A DNA stretch of 22,194 nt from DAOTVC01 sp034437215 (GCA_034437215.1 DAOTVC010000048.1:1-22194), one strand, 5' to 3'. Positions 15,238-22,194 are shown, counted from the first letter of the stretch. Notes: generated by a model from the letters alone, not told the origin. Translations and numbers: made by a program.

Positions 15238-16251
15238 CCGCTTGTCATCCTGAACAGCCTCCCCTGAACGTGGTGAAGGATCTCGCATAAGTCGCCTGCA
15301 GCCCCACGCTGTCACCCTCGTCGCACTCAGATCTTGATCTCTGATCGCACTTCGAGCGGGATCGCACGCCTCGTTTTGCGACAGTGACGTCCGTGACCTG
15401 GAGAGCCCCTCCCCGACCTCCGCGAGGATCATCCCCAGGAGGATGAGCGCCGCGCCGCTGCTCTCTCGAAGATCCAAGCGCTCGTCGGCAAAGGCGGCAG
15501 CGAAGAGCGCGGCGAAGACGGGTTCCAGGGCAAAGATCAGCGCCGTGTGGGTCGGGGTCGTGTACTGCTGGCTCCAGGTCTGGATTACGAAGACCAGCGC
15601 CGTGGCAGTGACCCCGATGTAGAGAGCGGCGGGGAGGGCCTGAGATGGTAACAGGAGCGTGGTCCGCTCGAAGATGAGGGCCCCCAGAGAGGCCAGGAGG
15701 GCCACGGTAGCGAGCTGGACCAGTGTGAAAGCCAGGACGTCGTGATGGGGGGCAAAGTGGCCCGTGCTCAGGATGTGCAGGGCGAAGGCCAAAGCGCAGG
15801 CGAGGACCCAGAGATCGCCTGAAGCCAGACGGAGCTCCTGATCCAGCGTCATGAGGGCCAAGCCCCCCGTCGCCAGGACCACGCCCACGATGGCAGCCCG
15901 CGAAGGCGGTTGCCGCAGCACCAGCGCAGCCAGGAGGGGGACGAGTACCACGCTCAGCCCGGTGATGAAGGCCGCCTGGCCCGCCTCCGTCGTCCGGAGC
16001 CCCAGCGTCTGGGTGACGAAGCCGAGGGTGAGGAAGAGCCCGGTGAGAGCACCGTGACGCAGGAGATGGTCGGTGCGAGCGGGGCGCCTCACCAGCAGCA
16101 GGAGAGCCAGCAGCGCTACGGCGATCCAGAAGCGGGTGGCGACGAAGACGAGGGGGCCCACCCGGTTCAGGGCGTTCTTGACCACCACGAAGGTCGAGCC
16201 CCAGATGACGGTGACGAGCACCAGGGCCAGATCGGCCTGCCAACGACGCAT
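15205..16251 (-). CDS. EamA/DMT-superfamily transporter with repeat-encoded C-terminal tail
   Basis: A 348-residue ORF. Residues 1-283 contain about ten hydrophobic segments in two EamA repeats (start ALVLVTVIWGSTFVVVK; second repeat from about 145), typical of drug/metabolite transporters of about 290-300 residues that export or import small metabolites. The last 65 or so residues are polar and cysteine-containing, do not resemble a membrane segment, and are encoded by DNA resembling dispersed repeats and part of a 41-bp duplication. The original gene probably ended near 15400 and the tail was gained by insertion or loss of the old stop. The ATG at 16249-16251 follows GGAGG. The substrate is unknown. 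A palindrome lies at the predicted promoter. Confidence 0.85.
   Translation of the reverse strand: MRRWQADLALVLVTVIWGSTFVVVKNALNRVGPLVFVATRFWIAVALLALLLLVRRPARTDHLLRHGALTGLFLTLGFVTQTLGLRTTEAGQAAFITGLSVVLVPLLAALVLRQPPSRAAIVGVVLATGGLALMTLDQELRLASGDLWVLACALAFALHILSTGHFAPHHDVLAFTLVQLATVALLASLGALIFERTTLLLPSQALPAALYIGVTATALVFVIQTWSQQYTTPTHTALIFALEPVFAALFAAAFADERLDLRESSGAALILLGMILAEVGEGLSRSRTSLSQNEACDPARSAIRDQDLSATRVTAWGCRRLMRDPSPRSGEAVQDDKRVVVLTARPDN
15243..15283 (+). repeat. Putative dispersed repeat inside the EamA ORF tail
   Basis: The + strand carries TGTCATCCTGAAC and, 14 bp on, GTGGTGAAGGATCT, an arrangement I recall from dispersed repeats in several bacterial genomes. It is the only copy in the window, so the assignment is from memory and needs a search. 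Confidence 0.4.
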
Positions 16252-16270
16252 TCATACCCTCCACAAAAGG

Positions 16271-16314
16271 TTAGGTAACCTAAGGAAGTGTAGCACGAAA
16301 TAGAGCAGGGGCAA
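16271..16314 (-). promoter_or_regulatory. Promoter with TTAGGT-N-ACCTAA palindrome, EamA gene
   Basis: On the minus strand TTGCCC (16309-16314) and TACACT (16287-16292) are 16 bp apart, with TGC before the -10 giving an extended -10. A 13-bp palindrome (16271-16283) lies at the predicted transcription start, where a repressor would block initiation. Confidence 0.45.
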
Positions 16315-16392
16315 AAGTAGAAAGAGCACCTCTGATGGATGAGGTACGTTACGTCTGCTGGCACAGTAGTCGGGTCGTCGTCAGCCGGGCAG

Positions 16393-17373
16393 TCACTGCA
16401 TCTGACGCGCACGTTGCGGCTTCCGGTAGGGTGACCGGCGCAGCAGCCAGCGACGGACGATGGGGCGGAAAAGGCGAATGAAGGGGCGCCGCCAGCCGAT
16501 GGTCCGCTGCATGTCCTTCAGGTAGTCGTCAAAGGTGCGACTCTGGTAGCCCAGGAGCTGCTGGCTCTCCTGGGAGTCCACCCAGTCGGTAGCGAAGGGC
16601 TCGTGTCCGAAGGCCTCCGCGGGCAGCATCCCGATGCCCAGCGCGCCCAGCACTCCCTCGACGATCTCGCCGTAGGTCAGCTGGCAGTCGGCGCCCCCGC
16701 CGATGAGCAGCGTCTTCCCCCAGACCTCGTCGCTCACGACGGCGTTGGCGACCGCCACCCCGACGTCGCGGGTGTGAACGTACTCCATGCGGTTGGAGAG
16801 AGGGATCTCGAACATGTAGGGGTCAAGGGTCAGCGAGATGGGGAGGGAGGCCGAGAAACGCAGAATGGTCCAGGTCAGCCCCGAGGCCTTGACCATCCAC
16901 TCACAGGCGACCTTGTGGCGGGCGTAGTGCTCCACGGGTGCGACGGGGTCGTCGACCCGGCGAGGCGGCGTCTGCTCCTGGGTCAGCCCGTAGACGTGGT
17001 AGGAGGAGGCGAAGACGAGCCGGGGCGGGCGCTGCTGAGCACGCAGGGCGTTCAGCAGGTTGAAGGTCCCTCCGACGTTCACCTCCCAGGCGAGATCCGG
17101 CACTCTCTCACTTTCCAGGCCCGTCACGGAGAGTTTGGGGATGAGAAAGCCCAGGTGAACGACGACCTCCCGCCCCTCGACGGCGCCGGCGAGCGCCTCG
17201 GCGTCCCGCAGATCGCCCCACACGACCTCTACGGCATCCTCAAAGGACAGAGCGACGCTCTCGTTGGCCTCCGTCCGCAGGTCGAAGCAGCGCACCTCGT
17301 GCCCCGCCTCCAGAAGTGCCATCAGGGCGCTCGTTCCGATGTTGCCGAACGCACCGGTCAGTAGGACCTTCAT
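16393..17373 (-). CDS. NAD-dependent epimerase/dehydratase (extended SDR)
   Basis: A 326-residue extended short-chain dehydrogenase. The Rossmann motif is TGAFGNIG (6-13), an acidic residue ends strand 2 (CFDLRT), and the catalytic site includes Ser123/Ser124 (FASSYHVYG), Tyr150 and Lys154 (HYARHK). A basic, aromatic C-terminal stretch (about 285-326, RRPFIRLFRPIVRRWLLRR) is unlike a typical sugar epimerase and may bind membrane or nucleic acid. Substrates in this family are nucleotide sugars or other alcohols; none can be assigned. The ATG at 17371-17373 follows AAGGAGG. The TetR gene ends 100 bp upstream with a heptamer array between them, so the two are probably co-transcribed. Confidence 0.88.
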   Translation of the reverse strand: MKVLLTGAFGNIGTSALMALLEAGHEVRCFDLRTEANESVALSFEDAVEVVWGDLRDAEALAGAVEGREVVVHLGFLIPKLSVTGLESERVPDLAWEVNVGGTFNLLNALRAQQRPPRLVFASSYHVYGLTQEQTPPRRVDDPVAPVEHYARHKVACEWMVKASGLTWTILRFSASLPISLTLDPYMFEIPLSNRMEYVHTRDVGVAVANAVVSDEVWGKTLLIGGGADCQLTYGEIVEGVLGALGIGMLPAEAFGHEPFATDWVDSQESQQLLGYQSRTFDDYLKDMQRTIGWRRPFIRLFRPIVRRWLLRRSPYRKPQRARQMQ

Positions 17374-17393
17374 CGTTGCCTCCTTCACAATCG

Positions 17394-17463
17394 GTCGAAA
17401 GTCTAAAGTTCAAGGTCGAAGGTCTGAAGTCTAAAATCCAAAGTCGAAAGTCTAAAGCCGAAG
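17394..17463. repeat. Heptamer array, ten degenerate GTCNAAA-type units
   Basis: Ten contiguous 7-bp units of the form GTCGAAA, GTCTAAA, GTTCAAG, GTCGAAG and so on fill most of the gap between the TetR and epimerase genes. Units alternate loosely, giving a 14-bp higher period. Composition differs from the flanking coding DNA. No reading frame or secondary structure explains it. Confidence 0.8.
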
Positions 17464-17473
17464 GGGATGGGGG

Positions 17474-18088
17474 TCAGGGAGCCGCCGGCGGCTCCCCTGC
17501 CCGCAGCCCGTCGAGGAGGAGGCGCACGCTCTCCGTCGCTTCGCTCCCCCAGTCGGCGCCCTCGGGGTTGAGGGTACCCTGCAGCACCAGGCCCACCGCG
17601 AGGGAGACCAGGGTGCGCGCTGCCAGCCGGGAGTCGACGGGGCGCAGGCTCCCCTCGGCGACGCCCGTGCTGATCAGGGCAGCGAAGCGCTCCTGATAGC
17701 GCCGGTAGGGTTCGATGGTCGCCTCCCAGATCTCAGGATCACGCTGCGCCTTCCGCCAGAACTCCAGCAGGATGGGCAGGCGTCCGGTGGCGTCACGGAA
17801 GACCTGCTGCAGGGCGTGGGCCATCGCCAACAGCGCCTCGGGCACCGTCTCGGCCTCCGCGCCCAGGGCGGTCAGCTCCTCGTCGATCTCGTCCAACCAG
17901 CGGTCCAGCAGCTCTAGGAAGAGGGCCTGTTTACTGGAGAAGTGGTAGTAGAAGGCGCCCTTGCTCACGCCGGCTTTCCGGCAGATCTCCGCGACCCCCG
18001 TCGCGTCGTACCCCTGTTGTGCAAAGGATCTCCCCGCCGCCTCCAAGATCCGGTGATAGGTCTCCTCACTCCTCTGCTGGATGCTCAT
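17474..18088 (-). CDS. TetR/AcrR-family transcriptional repressor
   Basis: A 204-residue TetR protein. The N-terminal HTH (about 10-55) has the usual pattern: ILEAAGRSFAQQGYDATGV, then ICRKAGVSKGAFYYHFSSK. The remaining helices form the ligand and dimer domain, which gives no ligand clue. It probably represses its own promoter through the palindrome at 18125-18138 and may control the epimerase 100 bp downstream. The ATG at 18086-18088 has AAGGAG seven bases upstream; a TTG eight codons earlier lacks a good site. Confidence 0.93.
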   Translation of the reverse strand: MSIQQRSEETYHRILEAAGRSFAQQGYDATGVAEICRKAGVSKGAFYYHFSSKQALFLELLDRWLDEIDEELTALGAEAETVPEALLAMAHALQQVFRDATGRLPILLEFWRKAQRDPEIWEATIEPYRRYQERFAALISTGVAEGSLRPVDSRLAARTLVSLAVGLVLQGTLNPEGADWGSEATESVRLLLDGLRAGEPPAAP

Positions 18089-18124
18089 TCCGGGTCTCCT
18101 TCGTCCTATCAAGTCATTAATAAT

Positions 18125-18171
18125 ACCGACCGGTCGGTTTTATTATAGCAGAACAAGGGGGTGAAAGTCAA
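18125..18171 (-). promoter_or_regulatory. TetR promoter with 14-bp palindromic operator
   Basis: On the minus strand TTGACT (18166-18171) and a consensus TATAAT (18142-18147) are 18 bp apart. ACCGACCGGTCGGT (18125-18138), a perfect palindrome, lies just downstream of the -10 and covers the predicted start site. This sequence type is a common operator of TetR-family repressors, so autoregulation is likely. Confidence 0.8.
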
Positions 18172-18213
18172 GGAGATTTTGATCAAGGGGCGCGTCAGAT
18201 GCCGGGAGCCTGA

Positions 18214-18364
18214 GTGTCTGTAAGAAGACAACTTCCCGACGCCGGATGCACAGGCACCGGATTGACCTCCAGAAGCGCTGGAAACCCGCAGACCTCAAAC
18301 GTGTCAGGCAGCGCCGGGGCCTGCGAACTCCCGGGACGGCGGGAAGTTATACTTTTACGAACCC
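18214..18364 (-). mobile_element. MITE-like element, copy 3 (151 bp, inverted)
   Basis: Reverse orientation relative to the copies at 55-206 and 9003-9154. Its ends are GTGTCTGTAAGAAGAC on the left and TTTTACGAACCC on the right, each with an AACTTCCC-type inner block. The flanking 3-bp duplication is TGA (18211-18213 and 18365-18367), a different sequence from the TTA of the others but the same TNA class. The interior is diverged but alignable (shared CGTTTGAGG and TTCCAGC blocks). A short internal stem is kept with changed bases (CAGGC with GCCTG). It sits one base beyond the pfkB stop codon and between pfkB and the TetR promoter. Confidence 0.75.
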
Positions 18365-18368
18365 TGAC

Positions 18369-19322
18369 TCACGCCTCGAGGAGGGCGTAGATCACCTGCC
18401 GGTCGATGGGCGCGGCGAAGGGACCGACGGTGCGCAGCTTGCGCTCGACGATCTCCCGGGCGAAGAGGGCACAGCGCCGGAGCGGACTCCCGTCGAGCAG
18501 GGCCATCAGGAAGCCCGCCCAGAAGGCATCCCCCGCCCCGGTGGCGTCGGCGACCTCCACCTCGCGCGCCGGGACGTGCAGCTGCCCCTCGGCGCTGGAG
18601 AGCAACGTTCCGTCATCTCCCATGGTAAGGACGACCACCCCCGGACCCAGATCGTGGTAGAGATTGATGTAGGCCTCGGGCGTCCGCCCCTCACCGAAGA
18701 GGCGGGTGGCGTCGTCCAAGGAGGGTTTGGTAAGGGTCGCCAGGGTGAAGAGTTCACCCAACACCGCGCGGGCCTCCTCCCGGTCGGGCCAGATGAGGGG
18801 ATTGTAGTTGGGATCGAGGGAGACGATCCTCCGGTGATCGTGGGCCAGGTGCAGGGCCTTCGCGACGGCGGAGCGCGCCGGCTGTCGGGAGAGGGCGAAG
18901 GTGGAGGCGTGGACCACGCGGGCCCGGCGGATCACGTCCTCATCGACCTCATCCACCGTCAGCTGGTAGTCCCCGTTCCGGAGGGCCAGGGACTCCGCCG
19001 TGCCGGGGGTGCGGGTGATGAAGATGACGGTGGTGTTCACGGCCTCGTCCAGCCGCAGGGCCCCCGTCTCCACCCCCGCCTCCATCAAACGATCGCGCGC
19101 GAACTCCCCGAAAGGGTCGAGCCCGACCTTGGAGATGAGGGCCGAGCGCCCGCCCAGCTTCGCCACGTAGGCCGCCAGGTTGGCGGGCGAGCCCCCCTGA
19201 TAGCGGTTAAAGGTGCTCGCTGCTCCCAGGGAGTCCGCCTCCTCGTCAGAGATGAGGTCGATGACCGTCTCGCCAATGGCAAGGACGTCCAGGGAGCCGT
19301 CGGGAATCTCCACGCCATACAC
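18369..19322 (-). CDS. PfkB-family sugar kinase (fructokinase-like)
   Basis: A 317-residue ribokinase-fold kinase. The N-terminal signature GGSPANLAAYVAKLGG (43-58) and the C-terminal signature DATGAGDAFWAGF (259-271, catalytic base Asp265) are both intact. Length and pattern fit fructokinases. In context the likely substrate is a hexose, probably fructose released by the operon, giving fructose-6-phosphate; this is inference. The start is GTG at 19320-19322, only 2 nt after the upstream stop, with a poor ribosome site; a GTG three codons later, eight bases after AGAGG, is an alternative. It is the last gene of the four-gene sugar operon and is followed directly by MITE copy 3. Confidence 0.88.
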   Translation of the reverse strand: MYGVEIPDGSLDVLAIGETVIDLISDEEADSLGAASTFNRYQGGSPANLAAYVAKLGGRSALISKVGLDPFGEFARDRLMEAGVETGALRLDEAVNTTVIFITRTPGTAESLALRNGDYQLTVDEVDEDVIRRARVVHASTFALSRQPARSAVAKALHLAHDHRRIVSLDPNYNPLIWPDREEARAVLGELFTLATLTKPSLDDATRLFGEGRTPEAYINLYHDLGPGVVVLTMGDDGTLLSSAEGQLHVPAREVEVADATGAGDAFWAGFLMALLDGSPLRRCALFAREIVERKLRTVGPFAAPIDRQVIYALLEA

Positions 19323-19324
19323 CT

Positions 19325-20425
19325 CTAGTCGTGCCCGTCCAGGTACGCCCGTAGCCTCCCGGCGACCTCCTCGGGGTCTCCCTGAGAGATGAAGAGGCCC
19401 AGGTGCTCGTAGCCGCCCATCTCCTGGGTGTAGGGCAGGAACTCAAAGTAGAGCCCCGCGCCCGGACCGTTGTGGGTGACCACGTTGTAGGCGAGCTCCC
19501 TCCCCAGCTCGGGAAGGAGGGCGCGGAAGGCGCGCAGGGCATCGTGCCAACCTCGGGCCACGGCGGTCGTCTCCGCCGGGCTCAGATCGTGCAGGTAACG
19601 GCGCTCCGTCTCCTGCACGATCAGGAAGAGGTCGTAGGGCCGCCGCATGAAGTAGGGGACGAGCAGTCGGGCGGGCCCGTAGTCGCGCACCAGCAGCGTC
19701 TCGGGATTCTCCCGCAGCATGTAGGCGGCAAAGCTCTCCCCCCGCTCCTGCTCGAATCGCCAATCGTCGACGATGCGCCGGGGAGCGACGTTGCTCAGCA
19801 GGATCTGCTGGTGACCGTGGGTGAGGGAGCCGCCGACGAGGTGGCCCGCGTTCTTGATGATGGAGACGAAGACCGGGCTGCCGGTGGGGTTCGTCGCGGC
19901 CCCCGGAAAGGCCTCCGCGCCCTTCTCCAGGAGCGTCCTCTCCAGCGCCGCCAACCTCTCCAGCACCACGACGCGATCCTCGAGGGGCAGGTTGTGCCAA
20001 TCCCTGTCGTGCAACGAAGAGGTCCACTGGAGCAGGTGCAGCCCCACGACGTCTGCACCCTCCTCGGGCGGAGAGGGGTAGATGACGGGGTAGAGATTCT
20101 TGTTGATAAAGGTGAAGCCTTCGCCCAGCTCGGCGACGTCGACGATGCCCGTGGTCTGACCCTCACAGACGATACAGGCCCTCCCGACAGCCCGCTCCAC
20201 CTCCGCCGGGCGATTGTCGTGGGGGCGCCGGGCGCGGGAGGCGTTGAAGACGATGCGATCGCCGTTGCGAGGGTCGATGCGATAGAGGCCATCGGGGAGG
20301 AAGCGATCCAGCTCCTCCTCCTCACGGAAATAGCGGAGGAGCCGGTCGAAGCAGACCTGGGTGACGTCCTCGGCCTGCAGGAGCCGGGCGAGCGTCTCCC
20401 GCTCCAAGCGCTGCCCCTCACCCAC
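19325..20425 (-). CDS. GalT/HIT-like nucleotidyltransferase or NDP-sugar phosphorylase
   Basis: A 366-residue protein of the galactose-1-phosphate uridylyltransferase/HIT superfamily. Two half-domains are apparent. CIVCEG (Cys84, Cys87) is a zinc-type pair, and GGSLTHGHQQI (His203, His205, Gln207) is the HxHxQ nucleotidyl-transfer motif with His205 the expected nucleophile. It may exchange hexose-1-phosphate with a nucleotide sugar, or phosphorolyse a nucleotide sugar; classical galactose use is not supported by neighbours. The GTG start at 20423-20425 overlaps the end of the GT4 gene by 8 nt and follows GGAG at seven bases. A longer in-frame extension to 20959 is only a shadow of the GT4 gene, rich in Ser, Arg and Pro, and was rejected. 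Confidence 0.82.
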   Translation of the reverse strand: MGEGQRLERETLARLLQAEDVTQVCFDRLLRYFREEEELDRFLPDGLYRIDPRNGDRIVFNASRARRPHDNRPAEVERAVGRACIVCEGQTTGIVDVAELGEGFTFINKNLYPVIYPSPPEEGADVVGLHLLQWTSSLHDRDWHNLPLEDRVVVLERLAALERTLLEKGAEAFPGAATNPTGSPVFVSIIKNAGHLVGGSLTHGHQQILLSNVAPRRIVDDWRFEQERGESFAAYMLRENPETLLVRDYGPARLLVPYFMRRPYDLFLIVQETERRYLHDLSPAETTAVARGWHDALRAFRALLPELGRELAYNVVTHNGPGAGLYFEFLPYTQEMGGYEHLGLFISQGDPEEVAGRLRAYLDGHD

Positions 20426-21809
20426 GGTCAGACTCCACGTCGATGGCCTCGAGGAAGGCGGGCACGCGGGACGACCAGGTGAAGTAGGGAACGGTGATGC
20501 GCAGCGCGCCCGCACCCAGCCGGGTGCGCAGCCCGGCGTCGAGCAGCAAGCGCTCGAGCGCCTGGGCGAAGCCCTGCAGGTCGTCGGCAGGCACCACGAC
20601 GGCGCCCTCCCCGACGCGCAGAGAGTGCTCGCTCCCCTCGACCGGGATGGACGTGACCTCGTCCCCCAGGAGGTACTCCGTTGCGAAGGGCACCAGATCG
20701 CTGGCGACGACGGGTACCCCCGTCGCCGCCGCCTCCTGCGCCGACATCCCGAAGCCCTCCATGACCGAGGGGGTACAGTAGACGGCGCTGGCGGCGTAGA
20801 GGCGGGGCAGCCACTCGGGGACGGAGCCGACCACGACCACGGCATCCCCCACCCCCCGCTTCTCGATGAGCGCAAGCAGTTCCTGAGCCAGCGGCTGCTG
20901 CCCCTCGTCGATGGAGACGAGCAGCAGGCTCTCGGGCACCCGCCGGTGGGCAGCGGCAAAGGCCTCGATGAGCAGGTCCTTCCGCTTCGTCGTGTCGGTG
21001 CGACTGATCTCCGTCACGATCCGGCGCCGGCGTATCTCCTCGGGGGAGAGGTCGCAGCGCGACGCGAGGAAGTCCCACACCTCGTCGGCGGAGCCCAGCA
21101 CCCGTGGGTGGTAGCGAAGGACGTCCACGCAGGGGGGGAGAAAGAGATCGGGACCTGTATAGCCGTAGTCCTCCCGCAGCGCCTCACGGATGATGGACGA
21201 GGTCGCGGCGACGCCGTCCACCTCCTCCACGAGCGACCGCTCGACGGCGATGCGCTCCTCGATGCGCAGCCCCTCCCACCGCTCGGCCTCGACGTTGCGC
21301 TTCTTGACCGTTCCCAGGGAGTGGGGGATCCAGACGTGACGCGCGCCTTCTTGGCGCAGGCGGTTGTAGCGGGCGCCCAGCGCGGCGCCGTCCCAGTAGT
21401 GGGAGAGGATGAGATCGACCTCCGTGCCCTCCTCTTCGACAAAGCGTTCCAGCGCCCTCACCAGGTAGGGCAGGCGCTCGTGCATCTCCTCCTTGCGGAC
21501 GAAGGCCTCGAGACCGTCCTCCAGGTAGAGGATGCGCCGGTGTTCGTCCCGGTAGCGCACCCCTTGCCGGGGCTCACCCGTCTTGGGATGGGGATAGCCG
21601 CCGCGGTTGACGATGGTCACCCGAAAGCCCTGGTTCACCAGCTCGCCGGTGAAGCGGTTGACGAAGACGTTCTGCCCCCCGGTGTCGGGCAGCCCCGGCA
21701 GCACCCGCCACTGATGGATGCCGTGGTTGGTGATCATCAGGATGTGCCGACGCGGAGAAGCCAGGAAGGCTTCGTGTTTCTCTGGAGAATCAGCCTGCAC
21801 AGAGATCAA
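20418..21809 (-). CDS. GT4-family glycosyltransferase, sucrose-phosphate-synthase-like
   Basis: A 463-residue GT-B enzyme. N-terminal half: DTGGQNVFV (42-50, donor/acceptor loop), SHYWDGA (136-142) and HSLGTVKKRN (163-172). C-terminal half: EISRTDTTKRKD (267-278) and the E-x7-E motif EGFGMSAQE (351-359). The TGGQ and HSLG..K motifs are typical of sucrose-phosphate and sucrose synthases; length matches bacterial sucrose-phosphate synthases (about 480-500) rather than the 800-residue sucrose synthases. It should transfer a hexose from a nucleotide sugar to fructose or its phosphate. The start is TTG at 21807-21809, six bases after AAGGAGG; it overlaps the upstream stop (TTGA). No sucrose-phosphate phosphatase is seen in the operon. 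Confidence 0.85.
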   Translation of the reverse strand: MISVQADSPEKHEAFLASPRRHILMITNHGIHQWRVLPGLPDTGGQNVFVNRFTGELVNQGFRVTIVNRGGYPHPKTGEPRQGVRYRDEHRRILYLEDGLEAFVRKEEMHERLPYLVRALERFVEEEGTEVDLILSHYWDGAALGARYNRLRQEGARHVWIPHSLGTVKKRNVEAERWEGLRIEERIAVERSLVEEVDGVAATSSIIREALREDYGYTGPDLFLPPCVDVLRYHPRVLGSADEVWDFLASRCDLSPEEIRRRRIVTEISRTDTTKRKDLLIEAFAAAHRRVPESLLLVSIDEGQQPLAQELLALIEKRGVGDAVVVVGSVPEWLPRLYAASAVYCTPSVMEGFGMSAQEAAATGVPVVASDLVPFATEYLLGDEVTSIPVEGSEHSLRVGEGAVVVPADDLQGFAQALERLLLDAGLRTRLGAGALRITVPYFTWSSRVPAFLEAIDVESDRG

Positions 21810-22194
21810 AGGTTGCCTCCTTGATCCGTAACGTCCACCTCGAGGGTACCGTCGCTGCTCACGGAGACCGGGAAGGGGTCACATAGCTCCCCGACGAAGT
21901 CCCCCTGGGGCCCGTTCATCAGAGCCGCCAGAAAGTACCAGCGCCCCCGGGGTCCCTGCACCAACTTCCCGGCGTAGTAGGAGCCGATCTCATCGCCCAC
22001 CAGGAGCCGGGCCTCCTGCACGTCGAAGGGGCCTAGAGGGTGGTCGGCGCTCATCACGTAGGTGCCGGTCACAGGCGGTCGCCGGGAGCGCGCCCGCCGC
22101 CTCTCGGACTCCATGTCCCCGGTGACGCAGAAGAGCAGGTGGTAACGCCCTTGGAGGGCCACCCACTGGGGGACCTCCAGGTGTCCGAACTCTC
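21806..22194 (-). CDS. GH32-like glycosidase (fructosidase-like), C-terminal fragment
   Basis: The reading frame stays open to the window edge, so the N-terminus is missing; about 128 residues are visible. The pattern matches the five-bladed beta-propeller glycosidases of the GH32/GH68/GH43 type: LEVPQW carries the candidate acid/base Glu of the ECPD-like motif, followed by ALQGRYHLLF, GTYVMSADHPLGPF, GSYYAGK and GRWYFLAAL. A GTG at 22160-22162 could look like a start but lies inside the motif region and is rejected. It probably hydrolyses or transfers a fructosyl unit; family assignment is uncertain without the N-terminal half. Its TGA overlaps the TTG of the GT4 gene, so both are coupled. 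Confidence 0.7.
   Translation of the reverse strand, partial: EFGHLEVPQWVALQGRYHLLFCVTGDMESERRRARSRRPPVTGTYVMSADHPLGPFDVQEARLLVGDEIGSYYAGKLVQGPRGRWYFLAALMNGPQGDFVGELCDPFPVSVSSDGTLEVDVTDQGGNL

Noticed and set aside
20426..20959. N-terminal extension of the GalT-like protein
   Set aside because: It overlaps the GT4 gene out of frame and is a low-complexity Ser/Arg/Pro translation; a GTG with a good ribosome site exists at 20423-20425.
20361..21824. 487-codon + strand frame opposite the GT4 gene
   Set aside because: Antisense shadow with no domain pattern; GT4 motifs are intact on the minus strand.
21961..21980. AACTTCCCG string resembling a MITE end
   Set aside because: It lies inside the GH32-like coding region with no partner end; chance match.
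22160..22162. GTG as the start of the right-edge gene
   Set aside because: The open frame continues to the window edge and the upstream codons encode the conserved LEVPQW motif.

Overview
The window is GC-rich bacterial chromosomal DNA in which every convincing gene lies on the minus strand: 13 complete genes and one cut by the right edge. I saw no tRNA, rRNA, CRISPR array or phage module. The gene mix suggests a member of the Chloroflexota (Anaerolineae/Caldilineae-like): a LysM-CAP lipoprotein, a 907-residue MalT-type LuxR regulator, a TPR/zinc-ribbon/membrane protein, DHA3-type efflux pumps, an AIM24 protein and an S9 peptidase. This placement is inferred from gene content, not from a phylogenetic marker.

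Layout, in + coordinates. 1-1.6 kb: end of a dispersed repeat, a 152-bp MITE-like element, a LysM-CAP lipoprotein and a 16-bp minisatellite. 1.6-4.6 kb: an orphan CheY-like response regulator, an AIM24-family protein and a DHA3-type MFS exporter, each mostly a single-gene unit closed by a long perfect hairpin. 4.7-9.0 kb: the MalT-like regulator, preceded on the same strand by the TPR/zinc-ribbon membrane protein, with a second MITE copy in the leader of the latter. 9.3-13.6 kb: a second DHA3-type MFS pump behind an AT-rich promoter, a SerB-like HAD phosphatase and an S9 prolyl-oligopeptidase-type enzyme. 13.7-18.2 kb: a membrane-anchored SDR fused to an AhpD/CMD-like domain, an EamA transporter whose C-terminus runs into repeat DNA, an NAD-dependent epimerase and a TetR regulator with a perfect 14-bp palindromic operator in its own promoter. 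18.2-22.2 kb: a third, inverted MITE copy and a tightly coupled sugar operon read from the right edge: GH32-like glycosidase (partial), sucrose-phosphate-synthase-like GT4, GalT/HIT-like nucleotidyltransferase, PfkB kinase.

The sugar operon is the clearest functional unit. Its genes overlap by 3 and 8 nt or are 2 nt apart, so they are translationally coupled, and together they could interconvert a fructose-containing disaccharide, a nucleotide sugar and hexose phosphates. The TetR gene may control the epimerase just downstream and possibly more.

The most striking non-coding signal is a family of three 151-152 bp elements with 27-bp imperfect terminal inverted repeats and 3-bp TNA target duplications. 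Two of them sit at or within a few bases of stop codons. They encode no transposase and look like MITEs mobilised in trans. Other unusual items are the SDR-AhpD fusion, several micro-repeats (16-bp, 7-bp and 41-bp units) and palindromes at predicted transcription starts.
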